64,000 nucleotides of DNA from assembly GCF_000296215.2 (NCBI RefSeq), contig NZ_CP013949.1, positions 7,743,501 through 7,807,500 on the forward strand. The letters run 5' to 3'. Positions 18,356 through 27,105 of the stretch are shown here, one piece after another (position 1 is the stretch's first letter; every line of letters begins with the position of its first letter). Position numbers and translations under genes: made by a program. The notes under the pieces were generated by a model that saw only the letters and a list, made by a program, of their open reading frames with translations, had not been told where the DNA came from and searched no databases. Source of the stretch: Bradyrhizobium sp. CCGE-LA001 (GTDB lineage: Bacteria; Pseudomonadota; Alphaproteobacteria; Rhizobiales; Xanthobacteraceae).

Positions 18356-19072
18356 TCAGCGGCCCGCCCTGGCAAACGGCTCGACCAGCTTCAAGCTGGC
18401 GGCGAGACGGATGCTGCGCTTGCCGGCGAGCGCGGTCGCTTCCATTTCGGCGCCCTTGTCATCGCAGTGGCCGGAGAAGCCGATGCCCACCTCATAGCCA
18501 CCGAACAAGGGATGCTCGCTCTTCGCCGGCGTGTGTTCCTGATTGACGAATTCGCCTTTCCAGCGACCGTTTGCAGAAGAATAGGCACCGAGATAATAGA
18601 AGAAGGCATCGCCGCCGAGGATGCGGCCGTCGCGCAGCAACATCACGCCGGTATGGCCGCCGCCAATTCCATCCAGCATACGGATGTCGATCGAATAGAG
18701 CCCGCTGACGATGCCGGCCTCGCCGATCGCACCGGGCGGCGGAACGTCATCGTCGCCGAGCGGCGTCATCACGGCGCGAAACACCGAGGCGTCCTCGACC
18801 ACTTCTCCCGCGAAGCGGTAGAGCTTGCCCTGCTGTCGACCGCGAATGCTGATTGTGACGGCGTCGGAACTGACCAGCCTTCTGTGCTGCAGCGACCGGC
18901 TGTGACGCTTCGTCCGGAGCCTGGCGACGATTTCGCCGTCCACAATCTCGTAGGTGCCGAAGTGGGCGAAGGCCGTGTTGCCGCCAAGCATTTTTCCGGC
19001 ATGGGCATACAGCACGCTGCGGCCGGAGCCGTCGTTGATCTCGTACTCGACCTTGTACAATCCCTCCACCAC
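18356..19072 (-). CDS. GrlR-like protein with two tandem domains
   Basis: A 238-residue soluble protein with no signal peptide or membrane segment. Two segments align by eye: residues 2-58 (EGLYKVEYEINDGSG, KMLGGNTAFAHFGTYE) and about 121-180 (SGLYSIDIRMLDGIG, RILGGDAFFYYLGAYS). The GxYxx...GxxxGG(D/N)xxxxxxGxY pattern matches GrlR, a small lipocalin-like protein that in enterohaemorrhagic E. coli binds and silences the activator GrlA. Here two such domains appear fused. No GrlA-like partner or type III secretion genes are nearby, so its function is unknown. Start is GTG 19072 (or GTG 19069). Confidence 0.75.
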   Translation of the reverse strand: MVEGLYKVEYEINDGSGRSVLYAHAGKMLGGNTAFAHFGTYEIVDGEIVARLRTKRHSRSLQHRRLVSSDAVTISIRGRQQGKLYRFAGEVVEDASVFRAVMTPLGDDDVPPPGAIGEAGIVSGLYSIDIRMLDGIGGGHTGVMLLRDGRILGGDAFFYYLGAYSSANGRWKGEFVNQEHTPAKSEHPLFGGYEVGIGFSGHCDDKGAEMEATALAGKRSIRLAASLKLVEPFARAGR

Positions 19073-19191
19073 ACGCCCCGAACTTGCTCTGTTGCCAGCT
19101 TAGCGGGTCTGCCAGCCCCGGTAACTATCTATCCTGACGCAGGGCCGAGGTCTCAAGCGTAGCGTACCGCACCTTACGAAGCGCGGCGAGG

Positions 19192-19989
19192 CTAATGCAC
19201 CGCCCGCTTCCGTCGTCCCGTCCACCACAGCGTCAGGTTCCAGCCGATGCAGGTGGCGAGTGCGCAACTCAAACCGATCGACGAGCCGAACTGCGTAACT
19301 GCGACGTGCAGCACCGCGATCGCCATCCCGAAGCCGAGCAGGCCCCAGGCGGAGTTGGCGAGCACGGCTGCCGTCGGCGGGCCGCCGATGCGCGGGTGCA
19401 GGATCACCATCATGCTGGTGAACACGATCGGGTAGAGCGCGATCACGCCGGAGACACGTGGACCGACCCAGCCCGAGGTCGACACCACGATCGCAACCAG
19501 CGTTGCCACTAACGCCGCGCGGAACGGAATGTCGTACCAGCGGCGCGTCACCAGCGGCATCTTCACATGGCGATATTTTGCGAGCAGCGGAATGCAGATG
19601 CCGAAGGCGACGACGTTGACGGCCAGCCCCGCGGCAAGCGTCCACTCGAACAGGCGGATGATCGAGGCCAGCACGATCCAGACCCCGACCGCGCTTGCGA
19701 CACTCACGACAAAGCTCTGCCGCTGCGCCAGCACGACATAGATGAGGCCCATGAAGATCGTCGCCGCGTTGATCGGAAGACTGGCCAGCGCGCCTTGCGC
19801 AATGAAGGCGGCGTCATGGTCGATCGCGAGGAAGACATAGGAGGGACCGGCCGACACGGGCAAAGTCGCGACCAGCGCACCGATCACCGGTCCGGAGCGC
19901 TCGGTGATGACCGACGCCGACACGACGAACGCCGCAGCGATCGCCATACGCAGCAGGAGGAGAATGATGAAGTGGAGTTCGGCGGACAT
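19192..19989 (-). CDS. Multi-pass membrane protein of unknown function
   Basis: A 265-residue hydrophobic protein with about eight predicted membrane segments, beginning ELHFIILLLLRMAIAAAFVV and ending in a basic tail (TGRRKRAVH). I do not recognise a catalytic or transport signature. Conserved-looking features are GPVIGALVATLPVSAGPSY, near the second segment, and LHPRIGGPPTAAVLANS in the C-terminal half. The latter resembles the loop of small permease-like families. The start ATG 19989 has only a weak AAGAAG upstream. It follows the osmC gene on the same strand, but a 158-bp palindromic repeat separates them. Confidence 0.75.
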   Translation of the reverse strand: MSAELHFIILLLLRMAIAAAFVVSASVITERSGPVIGALVATLPVSAGPSYVFLAIDHDAAFIAQGALASLPINAATIFMGLIYVVLAQRQSFVVSVASAVGVWIVLASIIRLFEWTLAAGLAVNVVAFGICIPLLAKYRHVKMPLVTRRWYDIPFRAALVATLVAIVVSTSGWVGPRVSGVIALYPIVFTSMMVILHPRIGGPPTAAVLANSAWGLLGFGMAIAVLHVAVTQFGSSIGLSCALATCIGWNLTLWWTGRRKRAVH

Positions 19990-20000
19990 TGTTGGCTTCT

Positions 20001-20158
20001 TACCCTCCCCTGGAGGGGGAGGGTCGGCTCATATTGAGCGCAGCGAAATATGAACCGGGGTGGGGTGACAGTCTCTCGACGGACACAGTGCCCGAGTGGA
20101 GAGATCACCCCACCCCGCTCGCGCTGCGCGATCGACCCTCCCCCTCCAGGGGAGGGTA
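20001..20158. repeat. 158-bp repeat with 26-bp perfect terminal inverted ends
   Basis: The first 26 bases (from TACCCTCCCCTGGAGGGGGA) and the last 26 are exact reverse complements. The arms also contain an internal short palindrome (CCCTCCCCTGGAGGGGGAGGG). An inner pair flanks the centre (CACCCCACC / GGGGTGGGGTGA). It fills the gap between osmC and the membrane-protein gene. No coding capacity is seen; it is size-compatible with a small non-autonomous element. Confidence 0.85.
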
Positions 20159-20165
20159 CAGAGAG

Positions 20166-20675
20166 TCACATCCGCTGCATCGACACCGAGACCTTGGGGC
20201 CGTTCTTGATGGTCTGATAGACCACGCAATAGCGCTCGGTGAGTTTCAGCAACAGATCGAGCTTGTCCTGCGGCGCATCGGTGTCGACCTCGAAGCGGAG
20301 GCGGATCTCGGCGAAGCCGACCGGGGTCTCCTTGTCGACGCCGAGCGTGCCGCGGAAGTCGAGATCACCCTCGGCATAAACGTTGCCGGTCTTCAGCGGC
20401 ACCTCGATCGCGGTCGCCACCGACTTCAGCGTGACGCCGGCACAGGCGACCAGCGCTTCCAGCAGCATGTCACCGGAGCAGAGCTCGAGGCCGGAGCCGC
20501 CGGTGGCGGGATGGAGGCCGGCAAGCGCGATAGCACGGCCCGTCTCGACCTTGCAGGCGATGCCTTCGCCCTCGGTCGAACCCTTGGCCTTCAGCGTGAT
20601 CAGCGCGGCCTTCGGGTCGGTCTTGTAGCGTTCCTTGATCGGGGCCTGCATCTGACGCAGTTCTGCGGCATCCAT
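20166..20675 (-). CDS. OsmC-family thiol peroxidase
   Basis: A 169-residue OsmC/Ohr-family protein. The two redox cysteines are visible: one on the central helix in LLEALVACAGVTLK and one in the C-terminal RYCVVYQTI. Family members reduce organic hydroperoxides in the cytoplasm using the Cys pair. Upstream LCSGDM is an additional Cys. ATG 20675 has GGGAGAG 8 bases upstream. It is downstream of the ssu-type importer on the same strand, 55 bp away, so it may be cotranscribed or may have its own promoter. Confidence 0.88.
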   Translation of the reverse strand: MDAAELRQMQAPIKERYKTDPKAALITLKAKGSTEGEGIACKVETGRAIALAGLHPATGGSGLELCSGDMLLEALVACAGVTLKSVATAIEVPLKTGNVYAEGDLDFRGTLGVDKETPVGFAEIRLRFEVDTDAPQDKLDLLLKLTERYCVVYQTIKNGPKVSVSMQRM

Positions 20676-20730
20676 TGTCGTTCTCTCCCGGGAAAATCGC
20701 CTTTCGATGTACCGGCTTACCGAGAAAATG

Positions 20731-21516
20731 TCACCACCACATGGCCTGCCCGGGACCCTGGGTTGCGTCCCGGTCGGGCACGCTGCGGTCGAGCGAACGG
20801 TCGAGAGCCGTCAGCACACTCCGCTTGAAGTTCTCGAAAAGCGGCGAGTTGCGGTCGCGTGGCCGGCCGAGATTGATCTCGATCTGGTCGAACAGCCGGC
20901 CCGGCCGCGGCCGCATCACCAGCACGCGATCGGCCAGCACCACCGCCTCGTCGACGTCGTGGGTGACGAGGATGAGCGTCGGCCGCGTGTCGGCCCAGAG
21001 GTCGAGCAGATGATCCTGGAGATCTCTGCGGGTGAAGGCGTCGAGTGCCGAGAACGGCTCGTCGAGCAGCAGCACCTCGGGCTGCGGCACCAGCGCGCGG
21101 GCAATCGCGACGCGCTGGGCCTGTCCGCCGGAGAGCTCGCGCGGCCAGGCCTGCGCCTTGTCAGCGAGCCCGACGCGCGCGAGCGCACGCGCCACTTTCT
21201 CGCGCCGCTCCGCCGCGGAGATATCTGCGAGGCCGAAACCGATATTGTCGGCGACACTGAGCCAGGGCAACAGCCGCGGTTCCTGGAAGATGATGCCGAT
21301 CTTGGCGTGCGGCGAATTGATCGCTTCGCTGTCGAGCGTCACCGTGCCGGAGGAGGCGCGATCGAGACCGGCGATGGCGCGAAGCAAGGTTGACTTGCCG
21401 CATCCGGACCCGCCGATGATGGCGATGATCTCGCCCTGGCGGATCTCGGCGGAGAAACGCGCCAGCGCCTGCACGCCATTGGGATAGGTCTTGCTGACCC
21501 GGTCGAGTGCCAGCAT
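20731..21516 (-). CDS. ssuB: ABC importer ATPase (SsuB/TauB/NrtD type)
   Basis: A 261-residue ATPase with Walker A GGSGCGKST, signature LSGGQAQRVAIARAL, Walker B VLLLDEPFSALD and the switch His in LVTHDVDEAV. It powers the importer whose permease ends 3 bp upstream (stop 21520-21522, start 21516). GGGGAG precedes the start. By family this class takes up aliphatic sulfonates, taurine, nitrate or related solutes; sulfonate is the best guess, given the binding protein. Confidence 0.9.
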   Translation of the reverse strand: MLALDRVSKTYPNGVQALARFSAEIRQGEIIAIIGGSGCGKSTLLRAIAGLDRASSGTVTLDSEAINSPHAKIGIIFQEPRLLPWLSVADNIGFGLADISAAERREKVARALARVGLADKAQAWPRELSGGQAQRVAIARALVPQPEVLLLDEPFSALDAFTRRDLQDHLLDLWADTRPTLILVTHDVDEAVVLADRVLVMRPRPGRLFDQIEINLGRPRDRNSPLFENFKRSVLTALDRSLDRSVPDRDATQGPGQAMWW

Positions 21517-21519
21517 CGC

Positions 21520-22365
21520 TCAACTCCCCTTCGCACGCACGAAGGCATCCTGCCAGCGCAGGAAGGGCGCGGCAGCAACCTCGATCAGCCAGTCCGTGAG
21601 CTTGCCGAGGACGGCGAAGATCACGATGGCGGCCAGGATCTGCGCGGGCTTGCCGAGCTGCTGGCCGTCGAGCAGGAGATAGCCGAGGCCTTCGGAGGCG
21701 CCGATCAGCTCGGCCGCCACCACGAACATCCAGCCGAGACCAAGACCGACGCGCAAGGACACGACATAGGCCGGCAGCACCGCCGGCAATAGGATGCGGC
21801 GGATCATCGCCGGACCGGACAGGCGAAAGGTGCGACCGACCTCGACGATCTTGCGATCGACCGAGAGGATCGCACCCATCACGCCGAGATAGACCGGGAA
21901 GAACACGCCAACCGCGATCAGCGCGATCTTCGAGGTCTCAAAGATTCCGAGCCACAGGATGAACAGCGGCACCCAGGCTAGCGATGGGATCGCGCGCAGC
22001 GCCTGCACGGTTGGATCGAGCAGCCGCCGCGCCAGCGACCAATAACCGGAGATGGCGCCCAGCAGCGTGCCCGCGACGACGCCGAACGCGAAGCCGAGCC
22101 CGACGCGCCACAGCGTCGCGGTGATATGGCGGACAAGCTCGCCGGAGCGGGCCAGCTCGCTGATGGTGGCAAATACGCGCGAGGGCGGCGGCACCAGCCG
22201 GCCGTTGGACCAGCCCAGCCACACCACGAGCTCCCAGCCGAGCGCCAGCGTCAGCGGCAGCAGCACGCCCAGCATCGGCCGCCCGTAGCGCGCAAGCCGC
22301 CGGGGCGCAGCGGCGCTCTCGGCCTTATCAGAGGTTTGTTGCAGGACTGGCGCGTCGGAGATCAT
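21520..22365 (-). CDS. ssuC: ABC importer permease (SsuC type)
   Basis: A 281-residue inner-membrane permease with about six helices after a 30-residue hydrophilic N terminus. The BPD_transp_1 coupling loop is recognisable in the C-terminal half (GRTFRLSGPAMIRRILLPAVLPAY). It pairs with the ATPase downstream. A palindromic repeat at 22428-22514 lies between it and the binding-protein gene. The start ATG 22365 has no strong Shine-Dalgarno sequence. Confidence 0.9.
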   Translation of the reverse strand: MISDAPVLQQTSDKAESAAAPRRLARYGRPMLGVLLPLTLALGWELVVWLGWSNGRLVPPPSRVFATISELARSGELVRHITATLWRVGLGFAFGVVAGTLLGAISGYWSLARRLLDPTVQALRAIPSLAWVPLFILWLGIFETSKIALIAVGVFFPVYLGVMGAILSVDRKIVEVGRTFRLSGPAMIRRILLPAVLPAYVVSLRVGLGLGWMFVVAAELIGASEGLGYLLLDGQQLGKPAQILAAIVIFAVLGKLTDWLIEVAAAPFLRWQDAFVRAKGS

Positions 22366-22427
22366 GGCCGGTACGAAGCGCGTCTGGCGCCGGAATGCAA
22401 CACTACTCTTGCCGCGCCATCCATCTG

Positions 22428-22514
22428 CGTAGCCCGGATGGAGCGAAGCGCAATCCGGGGATCGTGCCCGCGGGAGAGTAGTCCCGGATTTCGCTACGCT
22501 CCATCCGGGCTACG
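22428..22514. repeat. Palindromic repeat between binding-protein and permease genes
   Basis: CGTAGCCCGGATGGAGCGAA and the distal CTACGCTCCATCCGGGCTACG are complementary at 22 of 23 positions over the full arms. A second inner pair (GCAATCCGGGG / CCCGGATT) is present. It lies inside the ssu-type operon immediately after the binding-protein gene. Confidence 0.85.
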
Positions 22515-22523
22515 AGATCTTCT

Positions 22524-23495
22524 TCAATTCGTCGGCAGTGGAACCTGGTCGTCGATCAGGGCGTCGAGCGTTGCCTTGACGTCGACCTTGGCGTCGACGA
22601 CACCCGCCTGCTGGAGCGCGAGGCCGGCCGCGAGGATGGATTCGCGCTGGGGCGCGCCGATGCGGCTGTGGGTCAGCTCGGTGCGTTCCTTGAGCTGCTT
22701 GTCGACGACCGCTTCGGGCAGTTTCGTCACCGCGATGAAGGTCTTCTTGAGCTCGTCGTAATTCGCCAGCGAATATTTCCGCGCTTCCTCATAGACCGCG
22801 AGGACGCGGCGGGCGGCCTCCGGATGGTCTTTCAGGAACTGCTCGCGCACATTGAGGATGCCCCAGGTGTTGGCGTCGGCCTTGCGGTAGAACAGCTTGG
22901 CGCCCTCCTCGACCTCGGCCTGCGCCATCATGGGATCGAGGCCGGCCCAGGCGTCGACGTCGCCACGGATTAGCGCGGTCTTGCCGTCAGCGTGCTGGAG
23001 CAGCACCGGCGTGATGTCCTTTTCGGTGAGGCCGGCGCTGAGCAGCGCACGCACCAGGAAGATGTGCGGATCGGTGCCGCGCGTGACCGCGACGCGCTTG
23101 CCCTTGAGGTCGGCAACACCAGTGATCTTGGAGTCTTTGCCCGTGACCAGCGCAGTCCATTCGGGGCGCGAATAGACGTAGATCGACTTGATCGGGTTGC
23201 CGTTGATGCGGGCGACCAGCGCCGCCGAACCGGCGGTCGAGCCGAAATCAATCGAGCCGGCGTTGAGGAATTCGAGCGCCTTGTTGGAGCCCGCCGACTG
23301 CACCCAAGTGACGGTGATGCCGTCCTTGGCGAACTCCTTCTCCAGCAGACCCTTCTGCTTCAGCACCATCGAGACCGGATTGTAGGTCGCCCAGTCGATG
23401 CGGATTTCCTTGGGTGGATCGGCGGCCCGCGCCGCAGGGGTCACGGCAAGAGCCACAGCTCCCGCCAGCAGAATGCGTCGTGTAATCCTGGTCAT
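22524..23495 (-). CDS. ssuA: ABC importer substrate-binding protein (SsuA/NMT1 type)
   Basis: A 323-residue periplasmic binding protein. A twin-arginine-like start (TRITRRILLAGAVALAVTP, cleavage near AARAA) directs export. The mature part shows the NMT1/SsuA pattern: IRIDWATYNPVSMVLKQKGL, then ALEFLNAGSIDFGSTAGSAA and VAVTRGTDPHIFLVRAL. ATG 23495 has GAGGAGG 7 bases upstream. The same frame stays open for about 1,000 codons further, antisense to glnD, which is a composition artefact. It heads the ssuA-ssuC-ssuB operon. Confidence 0.9.
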   Translation of the reverse strand: MTRITRRILLAGAVALAVTPAARAADPPKEIRIDWATYNPVSMVLKQKGLLEKEFAKDGITVTWVQSAGSNKALEFLNAGSIDFGSTAGSAALVARINGNPIKSIYVYSRPEWTALVTGKDSKITGVADLKGKRVAVTRGTDPHIFLVRALLSAGLTEKDITPVLLQHADGKTALIRGDVDAWAGLDPMMAQAEVEEGAKLFYRKADANTWGILNVREQFLKDHPEAARRVLAVYEEARKYSLANYDELKKTFIAVTKLPEAVVDKQLKERTELTHSRIGAPQRESILAAGLALQQAGVVDAKVDVKATLDALIDDQVPLPTN

Positions 23496-23510
23496 GCCCA
23501 GCCTCCTCAA

Positions 23511-23534
23511 AACTTTATTGTTTTTCAATGAGTT
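23511..23534. promoter_or_regulatory. Imperfect palindrome upstream of ssuA
   Basis: AACTTTATTG-TTTTT-CAATGAGTT has complementary ATTG/CAAT and AACT/AGTT parts with one offset base. It lies 16 bp before the ssuA ATG in an AT-rich patch, suiting an operator or an mRNA leader hairpin. Confidence 0.4.
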
Positions 23535-23618
23535 ATATCTGGAAATCAACGAGAAAATCCGACCCTCGAAAGCGGGATGGCTGAGAACAGATTTGCCCGA
23601 AGCCGGGCTTTTCCAGCA

Positions 23619-23634
23619 TGGAACGACTATTGCA
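23619..23634 (+). promoter_or_regulatory. Sigma-54 (-24/-12) promoter candidate upstream of glnD
   Basis: TGGAACG-ACTA-TTGCA matches the RpoN consensus TGGCACG-N4-TTGCA at all but one position, with the required GG-N10-GC spacing. It points to glnD, whose ATG is 47 bp downstream. Confidence 0.5.
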
Positions 23635-23681
23635 GAGAATGGCGGGTGACAGCGCCTGTCGCCTCTTATATCCGGTGAGAC

Positions 23682-26471
23682 ATGGACAGCGTCGCGACCG
23701 AGCCAAAGCCACAGACGGATGACCGCTTCGACACTGCGCGGATCACCGCCGCGGTCGATGCGCTCGCCGAAAGGCACGAGGGCCGCGAGGACGCGTTCCG
23801 CACCGCCGTCGCGCAACTGCTCAAGGCCGAGCTGATCGCGGCGCGCGCCGCGGCGCAGGCGATCCTGTTGAAGGACCGTCACGGCCGCCGCTGCGCCGAG
23901 CGGCTGTGCCACGTGCAGGACGAGATCATCCGCATCCTGTATTCGGCCGCGACACGTCATCTCTACCGCTCGCCGATCCCGAGCGGCGCCGAGCGGATGG
24001 CCGTGGTGGCGACCGGCGGCTATGGCCGCGGCCTGATGGCCCCGGAATCCGACATCGATCTCTTGTTCATCCTGCCCTACAAGCAGACCGCCTGGGGCGA
24101 GCAGGTCGCAGAGGCCATCCTCTATTGCCTCTGGGACATGGGTCTGAAGGTCGGCCACGCCACGCGCTCCGTCGACGAATCGATCCGTCAGGCCCGTGGC
24201 GACATGACGATCCGCACCGCGATCCTGGAGACGCGCTTCCTCACCGGCGACAAGCCGCTCTATGACGAGCTGGTCGCGCGCTTCGACAAGGAGGTGGTGC
24301 AGGGCACCGCGTCCGAATTCGTCACCGCAAAGCTCGCCGAGCGTGAGGAGCGGCACCGCCGCGGCGGCCAGTCGCGCTATCTGGTCGAGCCCAACGTCAA
24401 GGACGGCAAGGGCGCCCTGCGCGACCTGCACACGCTGTTCTGGATCGCGAAGTACGTCTACCGAGTCCGCGACACCGACGAGCTGGTCGAGCGCGGCGTG
24501 TTCGACGCCCAGGAATATCGCAGCTTCCGCCGCTGCGCCGATTTCCTCTGGTCGGTGCGCTGCAATCTGCATTTCTATTCCGGCCGCGCCGAGGAGCGCC
24601 TCTCCTTCGACCTTCAGCGCGAGATCGCGATCCGGCTCGGCTACACCTCGCATCCCGGCATGCAGGACGTCGAGCGCTTCATGAAGCACTACTTCCTGGT
24701 CGCCAAGGAAGTCGGCAACCTCACCGCCATCCTCTGCGCCAAGCTCGAGGACCAGCAGGCCAAGCCCGCACCGGTGCTGAGCCGGATGATGGCGCGGCTG
24801 CGGCCCAGCACCGTGAAGCGGCGCGTCCCCGACAGCGACGACTTCATCGTCGACAACAACCGCATCAACGTCGCCGCGCCCGACGTGTTCAAGCACGATC
24901 CGGTCAATCTGATCCGCATCTTCCGCCTGGCGCAGAAGAACAACCTCGCCTTCCATCCGGACGCGATGCGCGGCGTGACGCGCTCGCTCAACCTGATCAA
25001 CGGGCAGCTGCGCGAGAATCCCGAGGCCAACCGGCTGTTCATGGAGATCCTGACCTCCAACGACGCCGAGACCGTGCTGCGGCGGATGAACGAGACCGGC
25101 GTGCTCGGCCATTTCATCCGCGCCTTCGGCAAGATCGTCTCGATGATGCAGTTCAACATGTATCATCACTACACCGTCGACGAGCACCTGATCCGCTGCA
25201 TCGGTTTCCTCCAGGACATCGAGCGCGGCGGCATCGAGGAGTTCGCGCTCGCCAGCGACCTGATGCGCAAGACGCGGCCCGAGCACCGCGCGGTGATCTA
25301 CATCGCGACGCTGCTGCACGACGTCGCCAAGGGCCGGCCCGAGGATCATTCGATCGCCGGCGCCAAGGTCGCGCGCCGGCTTTGTCCGCGGCTCGGCTTC
25401 AGCCCGGCCGACACCGAGCTCGTGGCCTGGCTGATCGAGGAGCATCTGACGATGTCCACGGTCGCGCAGTCGCGCGACCTCTCCGATCGCAAGACCATCG
25501 AGAATTTCGCCGCCGTGGTGCAATCGGTCGAGCAGATGAAGCTGCTGACGATTCTCACCACCGCCGACATCCGCGGCGTCGGCCCGGGCGTGTGGAACGG
25601 CTGGAAGGCGCAGCTGTTGCGCTCTCTTTATTATGAGACCGAGCCGGTGCTGACCGGCGGCTTCTCGGAGGTCGATCGCGGCAAGCGCCTCTCGGCCGCC
25701 TACGCCGAATTCCGCATGGCGTTTGCCGAATGGCCGGAAGACGAGCTCGACGCCTATATCGGCCGGCACTATCCGGCCTATTGGCTCAAGGTCGAGCTGC
25801 CGCGCAAGATCCGCCACGCCCGTTTCGTCCGCTCCAGCGAGCAGGCCGGCCACAAGCTCGCGATCAATGTCGGCTTCGACGAGGTGCGCGGCGTCACCGA
25901 GCTGACCATTTTCGCCGCCGACCATCCCTGGCTGCTGTCGATCATTGCGGGCGCCTGCGCCTCGGCCGGCGCCAACATCGTCGACGCCCAGATCTACACC
26001 ACGACCGACGGCCGCGCGCTCGACACGATCTCGATCTCCCGGGAATACGATCGCGACGAGGACGAAGGACGGCGCGCCACGCGCATCGGCGAGATGATCG
26101 AGGACGTGCTGGAAGGCAAGCTGCGCCTGCCGGAAGTGGTGGCGCGGCGCACCGTACGCAGCAAGGCGAAGCCCTTCGTGGTCGAGCCGGAGGTGACCAT
26201 CAACAACCAATGGTCGGATCGCTACACCGTGATCGAGGTCTCCGGCCTTGATCGCCCCGGCTTGCTCTACGAACTGACCACCGCGATCTCGAAGCTCAAT
26301 CTCAACATCGCCTCGGCCCATGTCGCGACCTTCGGCGAGCGCGCCCGCGACGTGTTCTACGTCACCGATCTCCTGGGCGCACAGATCAACGCCCCGACGC
26401 GCCAGGCCGCGATCAAGAGCGCGCTGACCCATGTGATGGCCGGCGACAAGGCGGTTCAGCCGGCGGCGTGA
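23682..26471 (+). CDS. glnD: Bifunctional PII uridylyltransferase/uridylyl-removing enzyme
   Basis: A full-length 929-residue nitrogen sensor that uridylylates PII proteins when glutamine is low and removes UMP when it is high. Nucleotidyltransferase motif GGYGRGLMAPESDIDLL lies near 112-128, the HD-domain LLHDVAKGRPEDHS near 543-556, and two C-terminal ACT domains from about 728 and 845 (the second starting YTVIEVSGLDRPGLLYEL). Both catalytic halves look intact. The gene diverges from ssuA across 186 bp and converges on ogt with 10 bp between stops. A sigma-54-like site precedes it. Confidence 0.97.
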   Translation: MDSVATEPKPQTDDRFDTARITAAVDALAERHEGREDAFRTAVAQLLKAELIAARAAAQAILLKDRHGRRCAERLCHVQDEIIRILYSAATRHLYRSPIPSGAERMAVVATGGYGRGLMAPESDIDLLFILPYKQTAWGEQVAEAILYCLWDMGLKVGHATRSVDESIRQARGDMTIRTAILETRFLTGDKPLYDELVARFDKEVVQGTASEFVTAKLAEREERHRRGGQSRYLVEPNVKDGKGALRDLHTLFWIAKYVYRVRDTDELVERGVFDAQEYRSFRRCADFLWSVRCNLHFYSGRAEERLSFDLQREIAIRLGYTSHPGMQDVERFMKHYFLVAKEVGNLTAILCAKLEDQQAKPAPVLSRMMARLRPSTVKRRVPDSDDFIVDNNRINVAAPDVFKHDPVNLIRIFRLAQKNNLAFHPDAMRGVTRSLNLINGQLRENPEANRLFMEILTSNDAETVLRRMNETGVLGHFIRAFGKIVSMMQFNMYHHYTVDEHLIRCIGFLQDIERGGIEEFALASDLMRKTRPEHRAVIYIATLLHDVAKGRPEDHSIAGAKVARRLCPRLGFSPADTELVAWLIEEHLTMSTVAQSRDLSDRKTIENFAAVVQSVEQMKLLTILTTADIRGVGPGVWNGWKAQLLRSLYYETEPVLTGGFSEVDRGKRLSAAYAEFRMAFAEWPEDELDAYIGRHYPAYWLKVELPRKIRHARFVRSSEQAGHKLAINVGFDEVRGVTELTIFAADHPWLLSIIAGACASAGANIVDAQIYTTTDGRALDTISISREYDRDEDEGRRATRIGEMIEDVLEGKLRLPEVVARRTVRSKAKPFVVEPEVTINNQWSDRYTVIEVSGLDRPGLLYELTTAISKLNLNIASAHVATFGERARDVFYVTDLLGAQINAPTRQAAIKSALTHVMAGDKAVQPAA

Positions 26472-26481
26472 CGGGGGGCGG

Positions 26482-27012
26482 CTAAATCTCCACGCCCTCA
26501 TGCCGCAGCAGCCACCTCTTCCGCTCCAAGCCGCCGCCGTATTTCACCAGTGAGCCATCCGCGCCGATCAGGCGATGGCAGGGCAGCACCACACTGATCG
26601 GATTGGAGCCGTTGGCGTGGCCGACGGCACGAACCGCTTTGGGCATGTCGATCTTCGCGGCGAGCGCGCCATAGCTCATCGTGGTGCCGGCGGGGATCTG
26701 CGCGAGCGCCTTCCAGACCTTCTGCTGGAACGGCGTGCCGGCGATACGCCATGCGATGCTCGCGAGCTGGCCGAGATCGCCGTCGAAATAGCGCGACAGC
26801 GCAGTCCGCATTCCCGTCGGCGCAGGCCGATCCGTCAGCTCCACCGTCCCATGATGCAGGCGCAGCAGCTCGCGCATGCGGTGCTCATAGTCTTCCCAAT
26901 CGAGCGCGCGCAACGCGCCATCGGCATCGGTGACGAGCAGCGCGATCCCGATCGGCGTCGCCAGGCGGTCGAGACCGTACATTATGGAGGGCTTGGTTGA
27001 TCGAGCGGACAT
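26482..27012 (-). CDS. ogt: Methylated-DNA--protein-cysteine methyltransferase
   Basis: A 176-residue suicide DNA-repair protein that takes the methyl group from O6-methylguanine onto its cysteine. The active site is SVVLPCHRLIGADGSL. The helix-turn-helix region TPFQQKVWKALAQIPAGTTMSYG and the Asn hinge HANGSNP are typical. The N-terminal ribonuclease-H-like part is short, as in Ogt/AGT and unlike Ada, with no AraC domain. ATG 27012 was chosen, and ATG 26982 is possible; neither has a clear ribosome-binding site. The gap to DUF1304 (27013-27105) is divergent. Confidence 0.92.
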   Translation of the reverse strand: MSARSTKPSIMYGLDRLATPIGIALLVTDADGALRALDWEDYEHRMRELLRLHHGTVELTDRPAPTGMRTALSRYFDGDLGQLASIAWRIAGTPFQQKVWKALAQIPAGTTMSYGALAAKIDMPKAVRAVGHANGSNPISVVLPCHRLIGADGSLVKYGGGLERKRWLLRHEGVEI

Positions 27013-27105
27013 TGCGGCACCAGGCAATCGAAACACGCCTGTCGCACTTGCCACGCCGGCCGTGCTAACGTCCACCCGAAAGCTGAGGCTTTGGGGGAGC
27101 TCAAC

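Noticed and set aside
23496..26501. An open frame of about 1,000 codons antisense to glnD, in frame with the ssuA binding protein
   Set aside because: High-GC codon use on the plus strand leaves the antisense frame open. The ssuA start at 23495 has a strong ribosome-binding site and signal peptide, and the antisense part has no protein-like character.
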